Assembly (NCBI GenBank): GCA_016205905.1
Contig: JACQSP010000083.1
Coordinates: forward strand, 1 to 7,901
Direction: 5' to 3'
Source of the DNA: Candidatus Woesearchaeota archaeon
GTDB lineage: Archaea > Nanobdellota > Nanobdellia > Woesearchaeales > DSVV01
Length of the DNA stretch: 7,901 nt
The notes beneath the pieces are model-generated. The model was not told the origin of the DNA. It searched no databases and saw nothing but the letters and a program-made list of their open reading frames with translations. The translations under genes were made by a program, and so were the position numbers. Positions 1 to 5,834 of this stretch are shown piece by piece (position 1 is the stretch's first letter; each line of letters begins with the position of its first letter).

Positions 1-10
1 GTGTTTCACT

Positions 11-103
11 TATACTAAAAGCAATTAATTTTCGAACAAATTAATTGCTTTTGTATATACAAAAGCACAAAATAATGTTCGATTATTTTGTGCTTTTAGT
101 ATA
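11..103. repeat. Four-arm palindromic structure (paired hairpins)
   Basis: Two adjacent hairpins share arms. Hairpin 1 pairs 17-30 with 39-52; hairpin 2 pairs 61-76 with 82-97. In addition the outer arms 11-23 and 91-103 are perfectly complementary (13 bases), and the junction 46-67 is a perfect 22-base palindrome centred on GTATATAC. The region can therefore fold as two hairpins or as a cruciform with a central palindrome. The loops carry TTCGAACA and TGTTCGA, which are nearly reverse complements of each other. The inner stems differ in sequence between the hairpins (ATTAATT versus CAAAATAAT) while each stays self-complementary. It lies just upstream of the CcdA-like gene, and its right edge overlaps that gene's likely TATA box. 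It may be an operator, a bidirectional terminator for the gene to the left plus promoter, or a small recombination or mobile-element end. The function is not decided by the sequence. Confidence 0.75.
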
Positions 104-146
104 TTTCGTTTAACATTAGCTTAAAAATTCAAGTTTATCATGGTGA
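98..146 (+). promoter_or_regulatory. Likely promoter and ribosome binding site of the CcdA-like gene
   Basis: AGTATATTT at 98-106 is TATA-like and would place transcription start near 125-130. GGTGA at 142-146 then lies in a short leader, 4 bases before the ATG at 151, and matches the archaeal 16S anti-Shine-Dalgarno. The TATA-like element overlaps the last arm of the palindromic structure, so folding or protein binding there could affect initiation (inference). Confidence 0.4.
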
Positions 147-150
147 ATTT

Positions 151-978
151 ATGGAAGAAGCTCATAAAAAATGGTTAATAATTATTGTTTCGCTTTTAAT
201 CCTGACTGGATTCTTTTTTTTAGCAAATAGTATTTCTCCAACTTTTCTTAATGATTTAGGGTTGAAGACACCTTTGCCGATATTTACAATAATTATTGGC
301 TTGCTTGATGGCTTTAATCCCTGCACTATTTTTATTTTGACTCTTCTGCTTGGCTTAATGATTTCAGTGTCTAATTCAAGGCAGAGAATTCTGGCAGTAG
401 GATTTTCTTTTGTCTTTGTAGTATTTATAATCTATTTCATGTTCATGCTTGCATGGTTAAATATATTCAAATTAATTGGCTTTACAACACCATTTAGGAT
501 AATTATAGCAGCTGTTGCAATAATAGCAGGCTTAATTAATTGCAAAGAATTATTCTTCTTCAAGAAAGGAGTCACATTGATGATACAGGAATCACATAAA
601 GTTTATCTTTTCAAATATATGGAAAAGATGAAAGAGATTATTGTTAAAGGCTCAATCCCTGCTATCATCTTATCGACTGTGCTTCTTGCAATTTTCTCTT
701 CAATTATAGAAATACCATGCACAGCAGGATTTCCTATTATTTACACAGGAATATTAGCAAGTAAGGTTGGTACAGCAGGATTTGGTTATTTTCTGTATTT
801 GTTGCTGTATAATTTAATGTATGTTTTGCCGTTGAGTATAGTTATTATTCTTTTATCTTACACTTTCAAAGAGACACAGATATCAAAATCACAGATGCAG
901 ATACTTAAGTTTATTGGCGGGTTTATTATGATTTTGTTAGGCATAATTTTGTTGGTGAACCCTGCGCTGCTGCAGTAG
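151..978 (+). CDS. CcdA/DsbD-type transmembrane thiol-redox protein
   Basis: This is a 275-residue polytopic membrane protein with about six or seven hydrophobic helices and an N-terminal membrane anchor (residues 9-25). The DGFNPC motif (residues 53-58) and the EIPCTAGFP motif (residues 187-195) each place a cysteine in a helix. That is the arrangement of the CcdA / DsbD transmembrane domain family, which passes reducing equivalents from cytoplasmic thioredoxin across the membrane through a cysteine pair (here C58 and C190). C131 is a third cysteine in a helix end. The length is slightly above the usual 220-240 residues because of the extra N-terminal helix. The start is set by GGTGA four bases upstream. 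No cytochrome c maturation or thioredoxin-fold partner is in the window, so the electron acceptor is unknown. A less likely alternative is another member of the wider LysE/CcdA transporter superfamily. Confidence 0.7.
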   Translation: MEEAHKKWLIIIVSLLILTGFFFLANSISPTFLNDLGLKTPLPIFTIIIGLLDGFNPCTIFILTLLLGLMISVSNSRQRILAVGFSFVFVVFIIYFMFMLAWLNIFKLIGFTTPFRIIIAAVAIIAGLINCKELFFFKKGVTLMIQESHKVYLFKYMEKMKEIIVKGSIPAIILSTVLLAIFSSIIEIPCTAGFPIIYTGILASKVGTAGFGYFLYLLLYNLMYVLPLSIVIILLSYTFKETQISKSQMQILKFIGGFIMILLGIILLVNPALLQ

Positions 979-1001
979 TTATAGACTAGTAGTTATAGAC
1001 T
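974..1001. repeat. Perfect 14-base tandem repeat over a stop codon
   Basis: AGTAGTTATAGACT occurs twice head to tail, at 974-987 and 988-1001. The first copy contains the TAG stop (976-978) of the CcdA-like gene, so the duplication leaves the protein unchanged. The second copy lies just upstream of the next gene's TATA box at 1019. Confidence 0.9.
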
Positions 1002-1018
1002 TTTAGAAAAATAGAAAA

Positions 1019-1028
1019 GTATAAATAG
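1019..1028 (+). promoter_or_regulatory. TATA box for the 99-residue membrane protein
   Basis: GTATAAATAG is centred about 26 bases before the ATG at 1050, the spacing expected if transcription starts at or next to the start codon. No ribosome binding site is visible, which fits a leaderless mRNA. Confidence 0.6.
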
Positions 1029-1049
1029 CAAATCTTTAAGTAAATAATC

Positions 1050-1349
1050 ATGCTTAAGAAAACATTCTCTAAACTTCCAGTCTGGATAACAGAAGCTGTT
1101 TATGGCTCAGTGTTTGGTTTGATAATCAGCGGCATTGCTTTTTTAATATTAAGCAGAGAAAGCGCGCCGTCTCAGCTTCCTGTTTTACTCCCAACGATAT
1201 TTCTGTCTATGCCTGGAATCTTTGTGGCAGATAAATTTTTTAATGGCTCTGTATTTGCAGGAATAGTAACAGTAACTTTATTGTATGGCACTGCTGCAGC
1301 TTTGCTTGCTTATGCCTATCGCAAAGGAAACCAAACATCAAAAAGATAA
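1050..1349 (+). CDS. Small three-helix membrane protein, unknown function
   Basis: This 99-residue protein has three hydrophobic stretches (about residues 13-34, 43-60 and 68-90), a basic N-terminus (MLKKTFSK) and a basic C-terminal tail (RKGNQTSKR). By the positive-inside rule both basic ends should be cytoplasmic, which three helices cannot satisfy, so the middle segment may be re-entrant or the topology unusual (inference). I do not recognise a family. It has no cysteine pair, His cluster or other catalytic signature. The TATA box about 26 bases upstream supports the ATG at 1050 and an independent, leaderless transcript, so it need not work with the CcdA-like protein 71 bases upstream. Confidence 0.7.
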   Translation: MLKKTFSKLPVWITEAVYGSVFGLIISGIAFLILSRESAPSQLPVLLPTIFLSMPGIFVADKFFNGSVFAGIVTVTLLYGTAAALLAYAYRKGNQTSKR

Positions 1350-1381
1350 ATGACTTGTTACGCATCTGAACTAAAATGTAA

Positions 1382-1513
1382 GTATTTGTTTAGCATCATA
1401 AGGTCAAAATTTATTTTTAGCCTAATTGCGAAGGTGACAGGGGGACTTGCCCCATACGGGGATGTCACCTCTACGAAACTTCATACGGAATTTTGAAGAT
1501 GCTAAACAAATAC
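1382..1513. repeat. Long inverted repeat with G/C-rich core
   Basis: The outer arms 1382-1397 and 1498-1513 are perfect 16-base inverted repeats (GTATTTGTTTAGCATC and its complement). Pairing resumes at 1404-1411 with 1489-1496 (TCAAAATT/AATTTTGA), then at 1432-1439 with 1463-1470 (AGGTGACA/TGTCACCT). The tip can form either CCCC-ATAC-GGGG (1450-1461) or GGGG-ACTTG-CCCC (1441-1453). The core is far richer in G/C than the surrounding DNA. The unit sits in the gap before the ZIP gene, with its right arm ending 17 bases before that gene's TATA box. It could be a REP- or MITE-like element or a structured RNA; nothing in this window repeats it. Confidence 0.75.
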
Positions 1514-1530
1514 AAATGTTTTAAGGTGAA

Positions 1531-1542
1531 TATTTATAAATA
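1531..1542 (+). promoter_or_regulatory. TATA box of the ZIP transporter gene
   Basis: TATTTATAAATA is a strong archaeal TATA box centred about 27 bases before the ATG at 1564. Transcription should begin almost at that ATG, giving a leaderless message. GGTGA at 1525-1529 lies upstream of the TATA box and so would not be in the transcript. Confidence 0.7.
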
Positions 1543-1563
1543 GAATTCTCTTATTTGTATAAA

Positions 1564-2319
1564 ATGGCAACGCTACTATGGATATTGTTAAGCACATTTG
1601 TTATCAGTGCATTTTCATTAATTGGTTTATTTACTCTCCTATTAAAAGAAAAGAGCCTAAACAAGATAACGATTTTTCTTGTTTCGTTGTCAGCCGGTGC
1701 ATTGATTGGCGGAGCATTCTTAGATTTAATACCTGAAGCCGTTGAGCATGCAGAAAAGTTTAATAATGGAATTACATTAACCTTTGTCTATCTTCTTGTC
1801 GGCTTTTCCTTGTTCTTCCTTATAGAAAAGGTTTTGCACTGGAGGCACTGCCACGATGGCAAGTGTGAGGTGCATACCTTTGCATATATGAATCTCTTTG
1901 GTGATTGTGTACATAATTTTATTGACGGCTTAATAATCGCGGCAAGCTTCGTGGTGAGTACATCTCTGGGAATAACAACTTCTTTGGCAATTATGCTTCA
2001 CGAAATTCCACAGGAGATAGGTGACTTTGGTGTTTTGATTCATGGTGGTTTTACAAAATCAAAAGCATTGCTGATGAATTTTCTTACTGCGCTTACATCT
2101 ATTTTAGGCGGTGTTATCGGATATTTTTTATATGAATATACTATTTTTCAAATAACTTTTCTGATTCCTTTTGCAGCAGGTGGTTTTATTTATATTGCTG
2201 CATCTGACTTGATACCAGAAATCAGAAAAGAAATAGAATTCAAGAAATATCTTGTGCATTTCGGAATATTTTTGTTAGGAATATTGATTATTTATGGTGT
2301 GAAGCTTTTGGGTGAGTAA
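1564..2319 (+). CDS. ZIP-family divalent metal transporter
   Basis: This 251-residue protein has seven or eight hydrophobic segments and the two signature helices of ZIP transporters. HNFIDG lies at residues 117-122 (helix IV) and HEIPQEIGDF at residues 146-155 (helix V); their His, Asn, Asp and Glu side chains line the metal site. A His/Cys-rich loop (HWRHCHDGKCEVH, residues 92-104) between helices III and IV is a probable metal-sensing or delivery loop facing the cytoplasm. GALIGGAFLDLIPEA (residues 46-60) and the C-terminal SDLIPEI are also family-typical. The likely role is import of Zn, Fe or Mn into the cytoplasm; the sequence does not fix the metal. An in-frame TTG at 1555 would add three residues, but the TATA spacing favours the ATG at 1564. 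The gene converges with hutU, 56 bases apart. Confidence 0.9.
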   Translation: MATLLWILLSTFVISAFSLIGLFTLLLKEKSLNKITIFLVSLSAGALIGGAFLDLIPEAVEHAEKFNNGITLTFVYLLVGFSLFFLIEKVLHWRHCHDGKCEVHTFAYMNLFGDCVHNFIDGLIIAASFVVSTSLGITTSLAIMLHEIPQEIGDFGVLIHGGFTKSKALLMNFLTALTSILGGVIGYFLYEYTIFQITFLIPFAAGGFIYIAASDLIPEIRKEIEFKKYLVHFGIFLLGILIIYGVKLLGE

Positions 2320-2375
2320 CTCTAATAGGAGTGAATATAATTTAATAAAAATTAATGAAACTGAAACTATTAAAC

Positions 2376-4496
2376 TTAGTGGTTGCCTTTCAAAGCTGTT
2401 CTAATTAACTCTTCATCAGCATGATACGGAATCGTAACTATTAGTTTTGGCTCGGTTTCCATTGCTTGTTGAATAGAATATTGCGCGCCGCTGTTCCCAG
2501 CCCAGCTTCTTCGTGCCAGTCCGTTGTTGACGTCAAAATGAATCATGGCTTCCAGTCTTCTATCAGCATCAGGAGTGCCGTCAAGAACCATCCCAAAGCC
2601 GCCATTAATTACTTCTCCCCACCCAACACCGCCGCCATTATGAATTGATACCCACGTAGCGCCTCTAAACGCATCTCCGATAACATTCTGAATTGCCATA
2701 TCTGCAGTGAACTTTGAGCCATCATAAATATTAGCAGTTTCTCTATATGGTGAGTCAGTGCCAGACACGTCGTGATGATCTCTTCCAACTACAACAGGCG
2801 CAGAAAGTTGGCCAGTTCTTATTGCATCATTAAATGCTTTTGCGATTCTTGTTCTGCCTTCACAATTAGAATAAAGTATCCTTGCCTGAGACCCAACAAC
2901 AAGATTATTAGTTTGTGCTTCCTTTATCCATCTAAGATTGTCTTGAATCTGCTGCTTAATTTCAAATGGTGCTTCATGAGCCATATCCTCTAATATATTT
3001 ATTGCTAATTTATCAGTTATTGCAAGATCTTTAGGGTCAGCTGAAGTACATACCCATCTAAATGGTCCAAAACCATAATCAAAGTAGATAGGACCCATAA
3101 TATCTTCTACATAAGAAGGATATCTAAATGAGGTTCCATCTCTTGTCATGATATCTGCTCCAGCTATGCTGGCTTGCAGCAAGAATGCGTTTCCATAATC
3201 CCAAAAATACATACCTTGCTCTCCCTGTTTATTTATCGTATTATTATCTTTATTTACCATCTTATTAATTGCGTTAACTTGCCTTTTCAATGATTCATGC
3301 ACTAATCTTTTGAAATTTTCAGGATCTTTTGCTATCATAATATTAGCATCTTCAAATGATAAGCCTGCAGGATAATATCCACCTGAATAAGGATTATGCA
3401 ATGAGGTCTGGTCTGAGCCCAAATCAACCTTAACTTCTTTTTTTGCAAAAAACTCCCATAAGTCAACAATATTGCCTTGATATCCAAGTGAAACAGCTTC
3501 TTTATTTGACCGAGCTTGTTCTATTCTGCTTAGTAACGTCTCTAAATCAGTATATATTTCATTTAGCCAACCTTGAGAATGTCTTTTTACAATTGCTTTT
3601 GGATTTATTTCTGCAATAACTCCTACTGCTCCAGCAATCACAGCAGCTTTAGCTTGGGCACCAGACATACCACCAAGTCCAGAAGAAACAAATACTAATC
3701 CATCTAATCCACCTGATGATCCTTCCATTCCACTAGCTGATCCTTCTAATTCACTATTTAATCCCTCTTCTAATCCTTTAGCATATTTTTTAAGTCTTCT
3801 GGCTGCATTCAATAATGTTATTGTTGTACCATGAACAATTCCTTGTGGTCCAATGTACATGGCTGAGCCTGCTGTCATTTGTCCATATTGTGAAACACCC
3901 AATGCATTAAATCGTTCATAATCATCAAGACTTGAATGATTAGGTATGACCATTCCATTTGAGATAACAACCCTTGGTGCATCTTTATGAGAAGGAAATA
4001 ATCCTTGTGGGTGTCCTGAATTTACTATTAGTGTTTGTTCATCATTCATGGTAGCAAGATACTGCATAGTAAGAAGAAATTGAGCCCAATTCTGAAATGC
4101 TGCACCATTCCCGCCATATGTAATTAGCTCGTCGGGATGCTGTGCAACTTTAGGGTCTAAATTATTGAAGTACATATGCATTATTGCTGCTGCTTGTACT
4201 GACTTATGAGGATATTTGTTTATATGACGAGCAAAAATAGGATAGTCTGGCTTGAATCTGTACATATATATTCTGCCGCGTTCCTCTAACTCTTGGACAA
4301 ACTCAGGAGCAAGAACAGAATGATGTTTAGGATGAAAATATCTTAATGCATTTCTTATAGCAAGCTCTTTCTCTCTTGGTGTTAGAATATCTTTTCTTTT
4401 AGGTGCGTGATTAATATCATTATTATAAGGTTTTTGTGGCGGCAATATCTCTGGAATTCCTTGCAGTATCTGCTCTTGAAAAGATAATTCACTCAT
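2376..4496 (-). CDS. hutU: Urocanate hydratase (urocanase), long form
   Basis: This enzyme (EC 4.2.1.49) hydrates urocanate to 4-imidazolone-5-propionate, the second step of histidine breakdown, using tightly bound NAD+ as an electrophile in the cytoplasm. Family motifs seen: TYGGNGAAFQNW (residues 126-137), GLGGMSGAQ (273-281), GSDQTSLHNPYSGGYYP (360-376), WDYGNAFLLQ (432-441), FRWVCTSADP (479-488) with the conserved cysteine C483, GRDHHDVSGTDSPYRE (571-586) and GGGVGWGEVINGG (621-633). At 706 residues it is much longer than the common ~555-residue bacterial enzyme. Its N-terminal region (LRYFHPKHHSVLAPEFVQEL, then RIYMYRFKPD) resembles the long form known from animals and some bacteria. A Gly/Ser/Glu-rich insertion occupies residues 240-266. 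No hutH, hutI or hutG is nearby. A TATA-like ATCATATAATA lies about 28 bases upstream and GAGGCGG lies at 4504-4510. Composition is uneven along the gene, so acquisition by transfer is plausible. Confidence 0.95.
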   Translation of the reverse strand: MSELSFQEQILQGIPEILPPQKPYNNDINHAPKRKDILTPREKELAIRNALRYFHPKHHSVLAPEFVQELEERGRIYMYRFKPDYPIFARHINKYPHKSVQAAAIMHMYFNNLDPKVAQHPDELITYGGNGAAFQNWAQFLLTMQYLATMNDEQTLIVNSGHPQGLFPSHKDAPRVVISNGMVIPNHSSLDDYERFNALGVSQYGQMTAGSAMYIGPQGIVHGTTITLLNAARRLKKYAKGLEEGLNSELEGSASGMEGSSGGLDGLVFVSSGLGGMSGAQAKAAVIAGAVGVIAEINPKAIVKRHSQGWLNEIYTDLETLLSRIEQARSNKEAVSLGYQGNIVDLWEFFAKKEVKVDLGSDQTSLHNPYSGGYYPAGLSFEDANIMIAKDPENFKRLVHESLKRQVNAINKMVNKDNNTINKQGEQGMYFWDYGNAFLLQASIAGADIMTRDGTSFRYPSYVEDIMGPIYFDYGFGPFRWVCTSADPKDLAITDKLAINILEDMAHEAPFEIKQQIQDNLRWIKEAQTNNLVVGSQARILYSNCEGRTRIAKAFNDAIRTGQLSAPVVVGRDHHDVSGTDSPYRETANIYDGSKFTADMAIQNVIGDAFRGATWVSIHNGGGVGWGEVINGGFGMVLDGTPDADRRLEAMIHFDVNNGLARRSWAGNSGAQYSIQQAMETEPKLIVTIPYHADEELIRTALKGNH

Positions 4497-4503
4497 TTGT
4501 AAT

Positions 4504-4535
4504 CCGCCTCATTTAATAATGTATTATATGATAAA
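4504..4535 (-). promoter_or_regulatory. Putative hutU promoter and leader
   Basis: On the minus strand a TATA-like ATCATATAATA is centred about 28-30 bases before the ATG at 4496, giving a very short leader. GAGGCGG (4510-4504) resembles a ribosome binding site but is imperfect and would lie at or before the transcript start. Both are weak matches. Confidence 0.35.
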
Positions 4536-4538
4536 TTT

Positions 4539-4580
4539 AATGGTTAGCTTTTTTATATTTTGTCTCAACACTTAACCATT
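4539..4580. repeat. 8-base inverted repeat in the hutU/activase gap
   Basis: AATGGTTA (4539-4546) and TAACCATT (4573-4580) form a perfect 8-base stem with a 26-base loop. It lies between the 3' end of the activase gene and the hutU promoter, so it may help end the activase transcript or bind a regulator. It is not followed by a convincing T run on the minus strand. Confidence 0.35.
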
Positions 4581-4641
4581 TGATGTTTATTATGTTAATC
4601 TTAAATTACTACTTCTTTTATCTTATTCCTCGTCTTAAATC

Positions 4642-4702
4642 GCTTTACTTTATCTCAATCCTTAATTTAATATTGCTTTATTTTATCTCTATCCTTAAGT
4701 TA
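4642..4702. repeat. 33-base tandem duplication of the activase gene 3' end
   Basis: Positions 4642-4669 and 4675-4702 are 28-base near-identical copies with a period of 33 bases. On the minus strand the copy at 4675-4702 encodes the last residues and stop of the activase (NLRIEIK-stop). The downstream copy, in the same frame, reads KLRIEIK-stop, and its LRIEIK codons differ from those of the first copy only synonymously. A weaker third copy follows at about 4615-4637 (AGGAATAAGATAAA). The extra copies lie after the stop codon. Confidence 0.8.
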
Positions 4703-5418
4703 GGATATTTCTTTCCACATGCTTCCTTTAAATCTTCCAAGAATGTTGTTGAAGGAGGATGTATGTGCTCAAAATTTTTTTTAACCAGCTCAGGCATATT
4801 GTTAAACCTCTGAATAACCCATCTTGCATCAATATCATTTACAATCTCTGCGACTTTCATAACATCTTCTTTCCTGAATAAAAGGCTTGGCACAATAATT
4901 GTCCTTGCTTCAATATCAACCTTGTCTTTGTACTCATGAAGTATTTCTAAGCTTTCTTTTATATCCTGAATAATCTGGTTTGTTGAAATAAAAAATGTTT
5001 TTGAGGTTGTAATCTTTTCAAACAGCGCTTCGTCAAACGGCGCTTTTATGTCAATCGCAACGAAATCAACAAGCGCTTCTTTCAACAATCCGCGCAGAAC
5101 TTCTGGTTTTGAGCCGTTTGTCTCTATGCCGACTTTAATCTTTTTTTCCCTGCAGAATTTTGCAAGCTCAACAAGCTGAGGCCTTTGCAGGCAGGGCTCG
5201 CCGCCGGTGAAAATAACAGCTTCTGTAAAATTGCCGTTTAATTCAATCTCTTTTTTCACGTCTTTAAGATCTTTAAGAACCTCTTCTTTAGTTTCCAACA
5301 AATGCGGCGTGTTGCAGAATGGGCATTTGAAATTACAGCCAGCAAAGAAAATTTTCAGGCAGATATTCTTTGTCCATTCCACGTTAACAGGCTCAATCGC
5401 TGCAATGTATGCCTGCAT
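4678..5418 (-). CDS. nrdG: Radical SAM activating enzyme, anaerobic ribonucleotide reductase activase type
   Basis: This is a 246-residue radical SAM protein. The CxxxCxxC cluster motif is GCNFKCPFC (C28, C32, C35) and binds the 4Fe-4S cluster that cleaves S-adenosylmethionine. TGGEP (71-75) contacts SAM, and GIETNG (97-102), DFVAIDIKAP (118-127) and ARTIIVP (171-177) follow in the order seen in the NrdG2-type archaeal/bacterial activases. The predicted role is installing the glycyl radical on class III (anaerobic) ribonucleotide reductase, so that ribonucleotides can be reduced without oxygen; no nrdD is in the window. Other glycyl-radical activases or a QueE-like enzyme are possible, but the DIKAP and RT..VP segments favour the NrdG group. 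TATA-like sequences at 5439-5448 and 5449-5460 imply a leaderless or very short leader transcript. GTGAT abuts the ATG and GAGG lies 11 bases before it. The 3' end is tandemly duplicated downstream. Confidence 0.75.
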   Translation of the reverse strand: MQAYIAAIEPVNVEWTKNICLKIFFAGCNFKCPFCNTPHLLETKEEVLKDLKDVKKEIELNGNFTEAVIFTGGEPCLQRPQLVELAKFCREKKIKVGIETNGSKPEVLRGLLKEALVDFVAIDIKAPFDEALFEKITTSKTFFISTNQIIQDIKESLEILHEYKDKVDIEARTIIVPSLLFRKEDVMKVAEIVNDIDARWVIQRFNNMPELVKKNFEHIHPPSTTFLEDLKEACGKKYPNLRIEIK

Positions 5419-5438
5419 ATCACTTCAGTCCTCTTTGG

Positions 5439-5460
5439 TTTTTATAATCATTATTTATAC
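5439..5460 (-). promoter_or_regulatory. TATA elements of the radical SAM gene
   Basis: On the minus strand GTATAAATAATG (5460-5449) and ATTATAAAAA (5448-5439) are two candidate TATA boxes. The first predicts a transcript start near 5430, so a short leader. The second predicts a start near the ATG at 5418. Which one is used cannot be settled by eye. Confidence 0.5.
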
Positions 5461-5509
5461 GAAATTGCTGTCTTATAACTTTATTATAATTTTCCCTTTG
5501 TTTCATGCT

Positions 5510-5620
5510 CTATTTCAAGATTAAATCATCCTTTGTTTTACTTTCCTCTTTTTTTTCAGGTTCACTCTTGAAAAAACCATCTAATTTAGTGTTTTTTTTA
5601 ACTGTTTCATACTTAATCAT
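5510..5620 (-). CDS. Small lysine-rich hypothetical protein (36 residues)
   Basis: This frame starts MIKYETVKKN and ends DDLILK, followed by a TAG stop. GAGGTG at 5626-5631 is a perfect six-base match to the archaeal anti-Shine-Dalgarno and lies five bases before the ATG at 5620; an adjacent ATG at 5623 would leave only two bases, so 5620 is preferred. The protein is hydrophilic and highly charged (10 lysines, many Glu/Asp), with one hydrophobic spot (LDGFF, residues 13-17) and no membrane segment. A TATA-like TTTTTATTAAG lies about 35 bases upstream of the ATG, so the leader would just include the binding site. It lies 91 bases upstream of the activase gene on the same strand and could be its partner, but both seem to have promoters. 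I recognise no family. Confidence 0.6.
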   Translation of the reverse strand: MIKYETVKKNTKLDGFFKSEPEKKEESKTKDDLILK

Positions 5621-5720
5621 CATCCCACCTCTTTTTTAATGCAATAAACTTAATAAAAATTTACAAAAAACTTAAACATTTTAATCCTTAAAACTTGATT
5701 TTGAGCATGAAGAAGAGCAA

Positions 5721-5738
5721 TTATGGTTTGCGCCATAA
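5721..5738. other. Short hairpin upstream of the small gene
   Basis: TTATGG (5721-5726) and CCATAA (5733-5738) pair around a six-base loop. On the minus strand it follows a purine tract, AAAAAGGAGGAGAGAGAAGG, immediately upstream. It lies in the 211-base gap between dUTPase and the 36-residue gene. It may be an RNA leader hairpin; no known riboswitch is recognised. Confidence 0.35.
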
Positions 5739-5768
5739 CCGCCCTTCTCTCTCCTCCTTTTTAGTATG

Positions 5769-5821
5769 ACTCTTTATTTTTTTGAAAAAGAGTGAATTTA
5801 TTTTTCTGATTCGCTCTTTTT
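5769..5821 (-). terminator. Hairpin with a competing partner just after dUTPase
   Basis: AAAAAGAGTGAAT (5785-5797) pairs with ATTCGCTCTTTTT (5809-5821) over 13 positions with one G-U wobble and an 11-base loop. It begins 13 bases after the dUTPase stop, and on the minus strand its 3' arm contains CTCTTTTT, so it is a plausible transcription terminator. The same AAAGAGT (5787-5793) can instead pair with ACTCTTT (5769-5775), giving two mutually exclusive stems. The palindromic nature means it could also act on the plus strand. Confidence 0.5.
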
Positions 5822-5834
5822 GTCCTAATCTTTT

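Noticed and set aside
2466..2993. Plus-strand open frames of 60-73 codons opposite the 3' part of hutU
   Set aside because: They lie antisense to strongly conserved urocanase motifs, have no promoter or ribosome binding site, and give protein sequences without family character.
4580..4813. Plus-strand 77-codon hydrophobic frame
   Set aside because: It overlaps the 3' end of the radical SAM gene; its Leu/Ile/Tyr/Phe-rich composition is what AT-rich antisense DNA produces.
5207..5524. Plus-strand 105-codon frame
   Set aside because: It is antisense to the radical SAM cluster-binding region and its promoter; the opposite strand clearly holds the real gene.
5650..5736. Minus-strand 28-codon frame starting MAQTIIALL
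   Set aside because: The GGAGG upstream is 16 bases from the ATG, too far. The ATG lies in a hairpin and the frame overlaps the promoter of the 36-residue gene.
5707..5769. Plus-strand 20-codon frame starting MKKSNYGLRH
   Set aside because: No promoter or ribosome binding site, and it runs through the hairpin and the purine tract.
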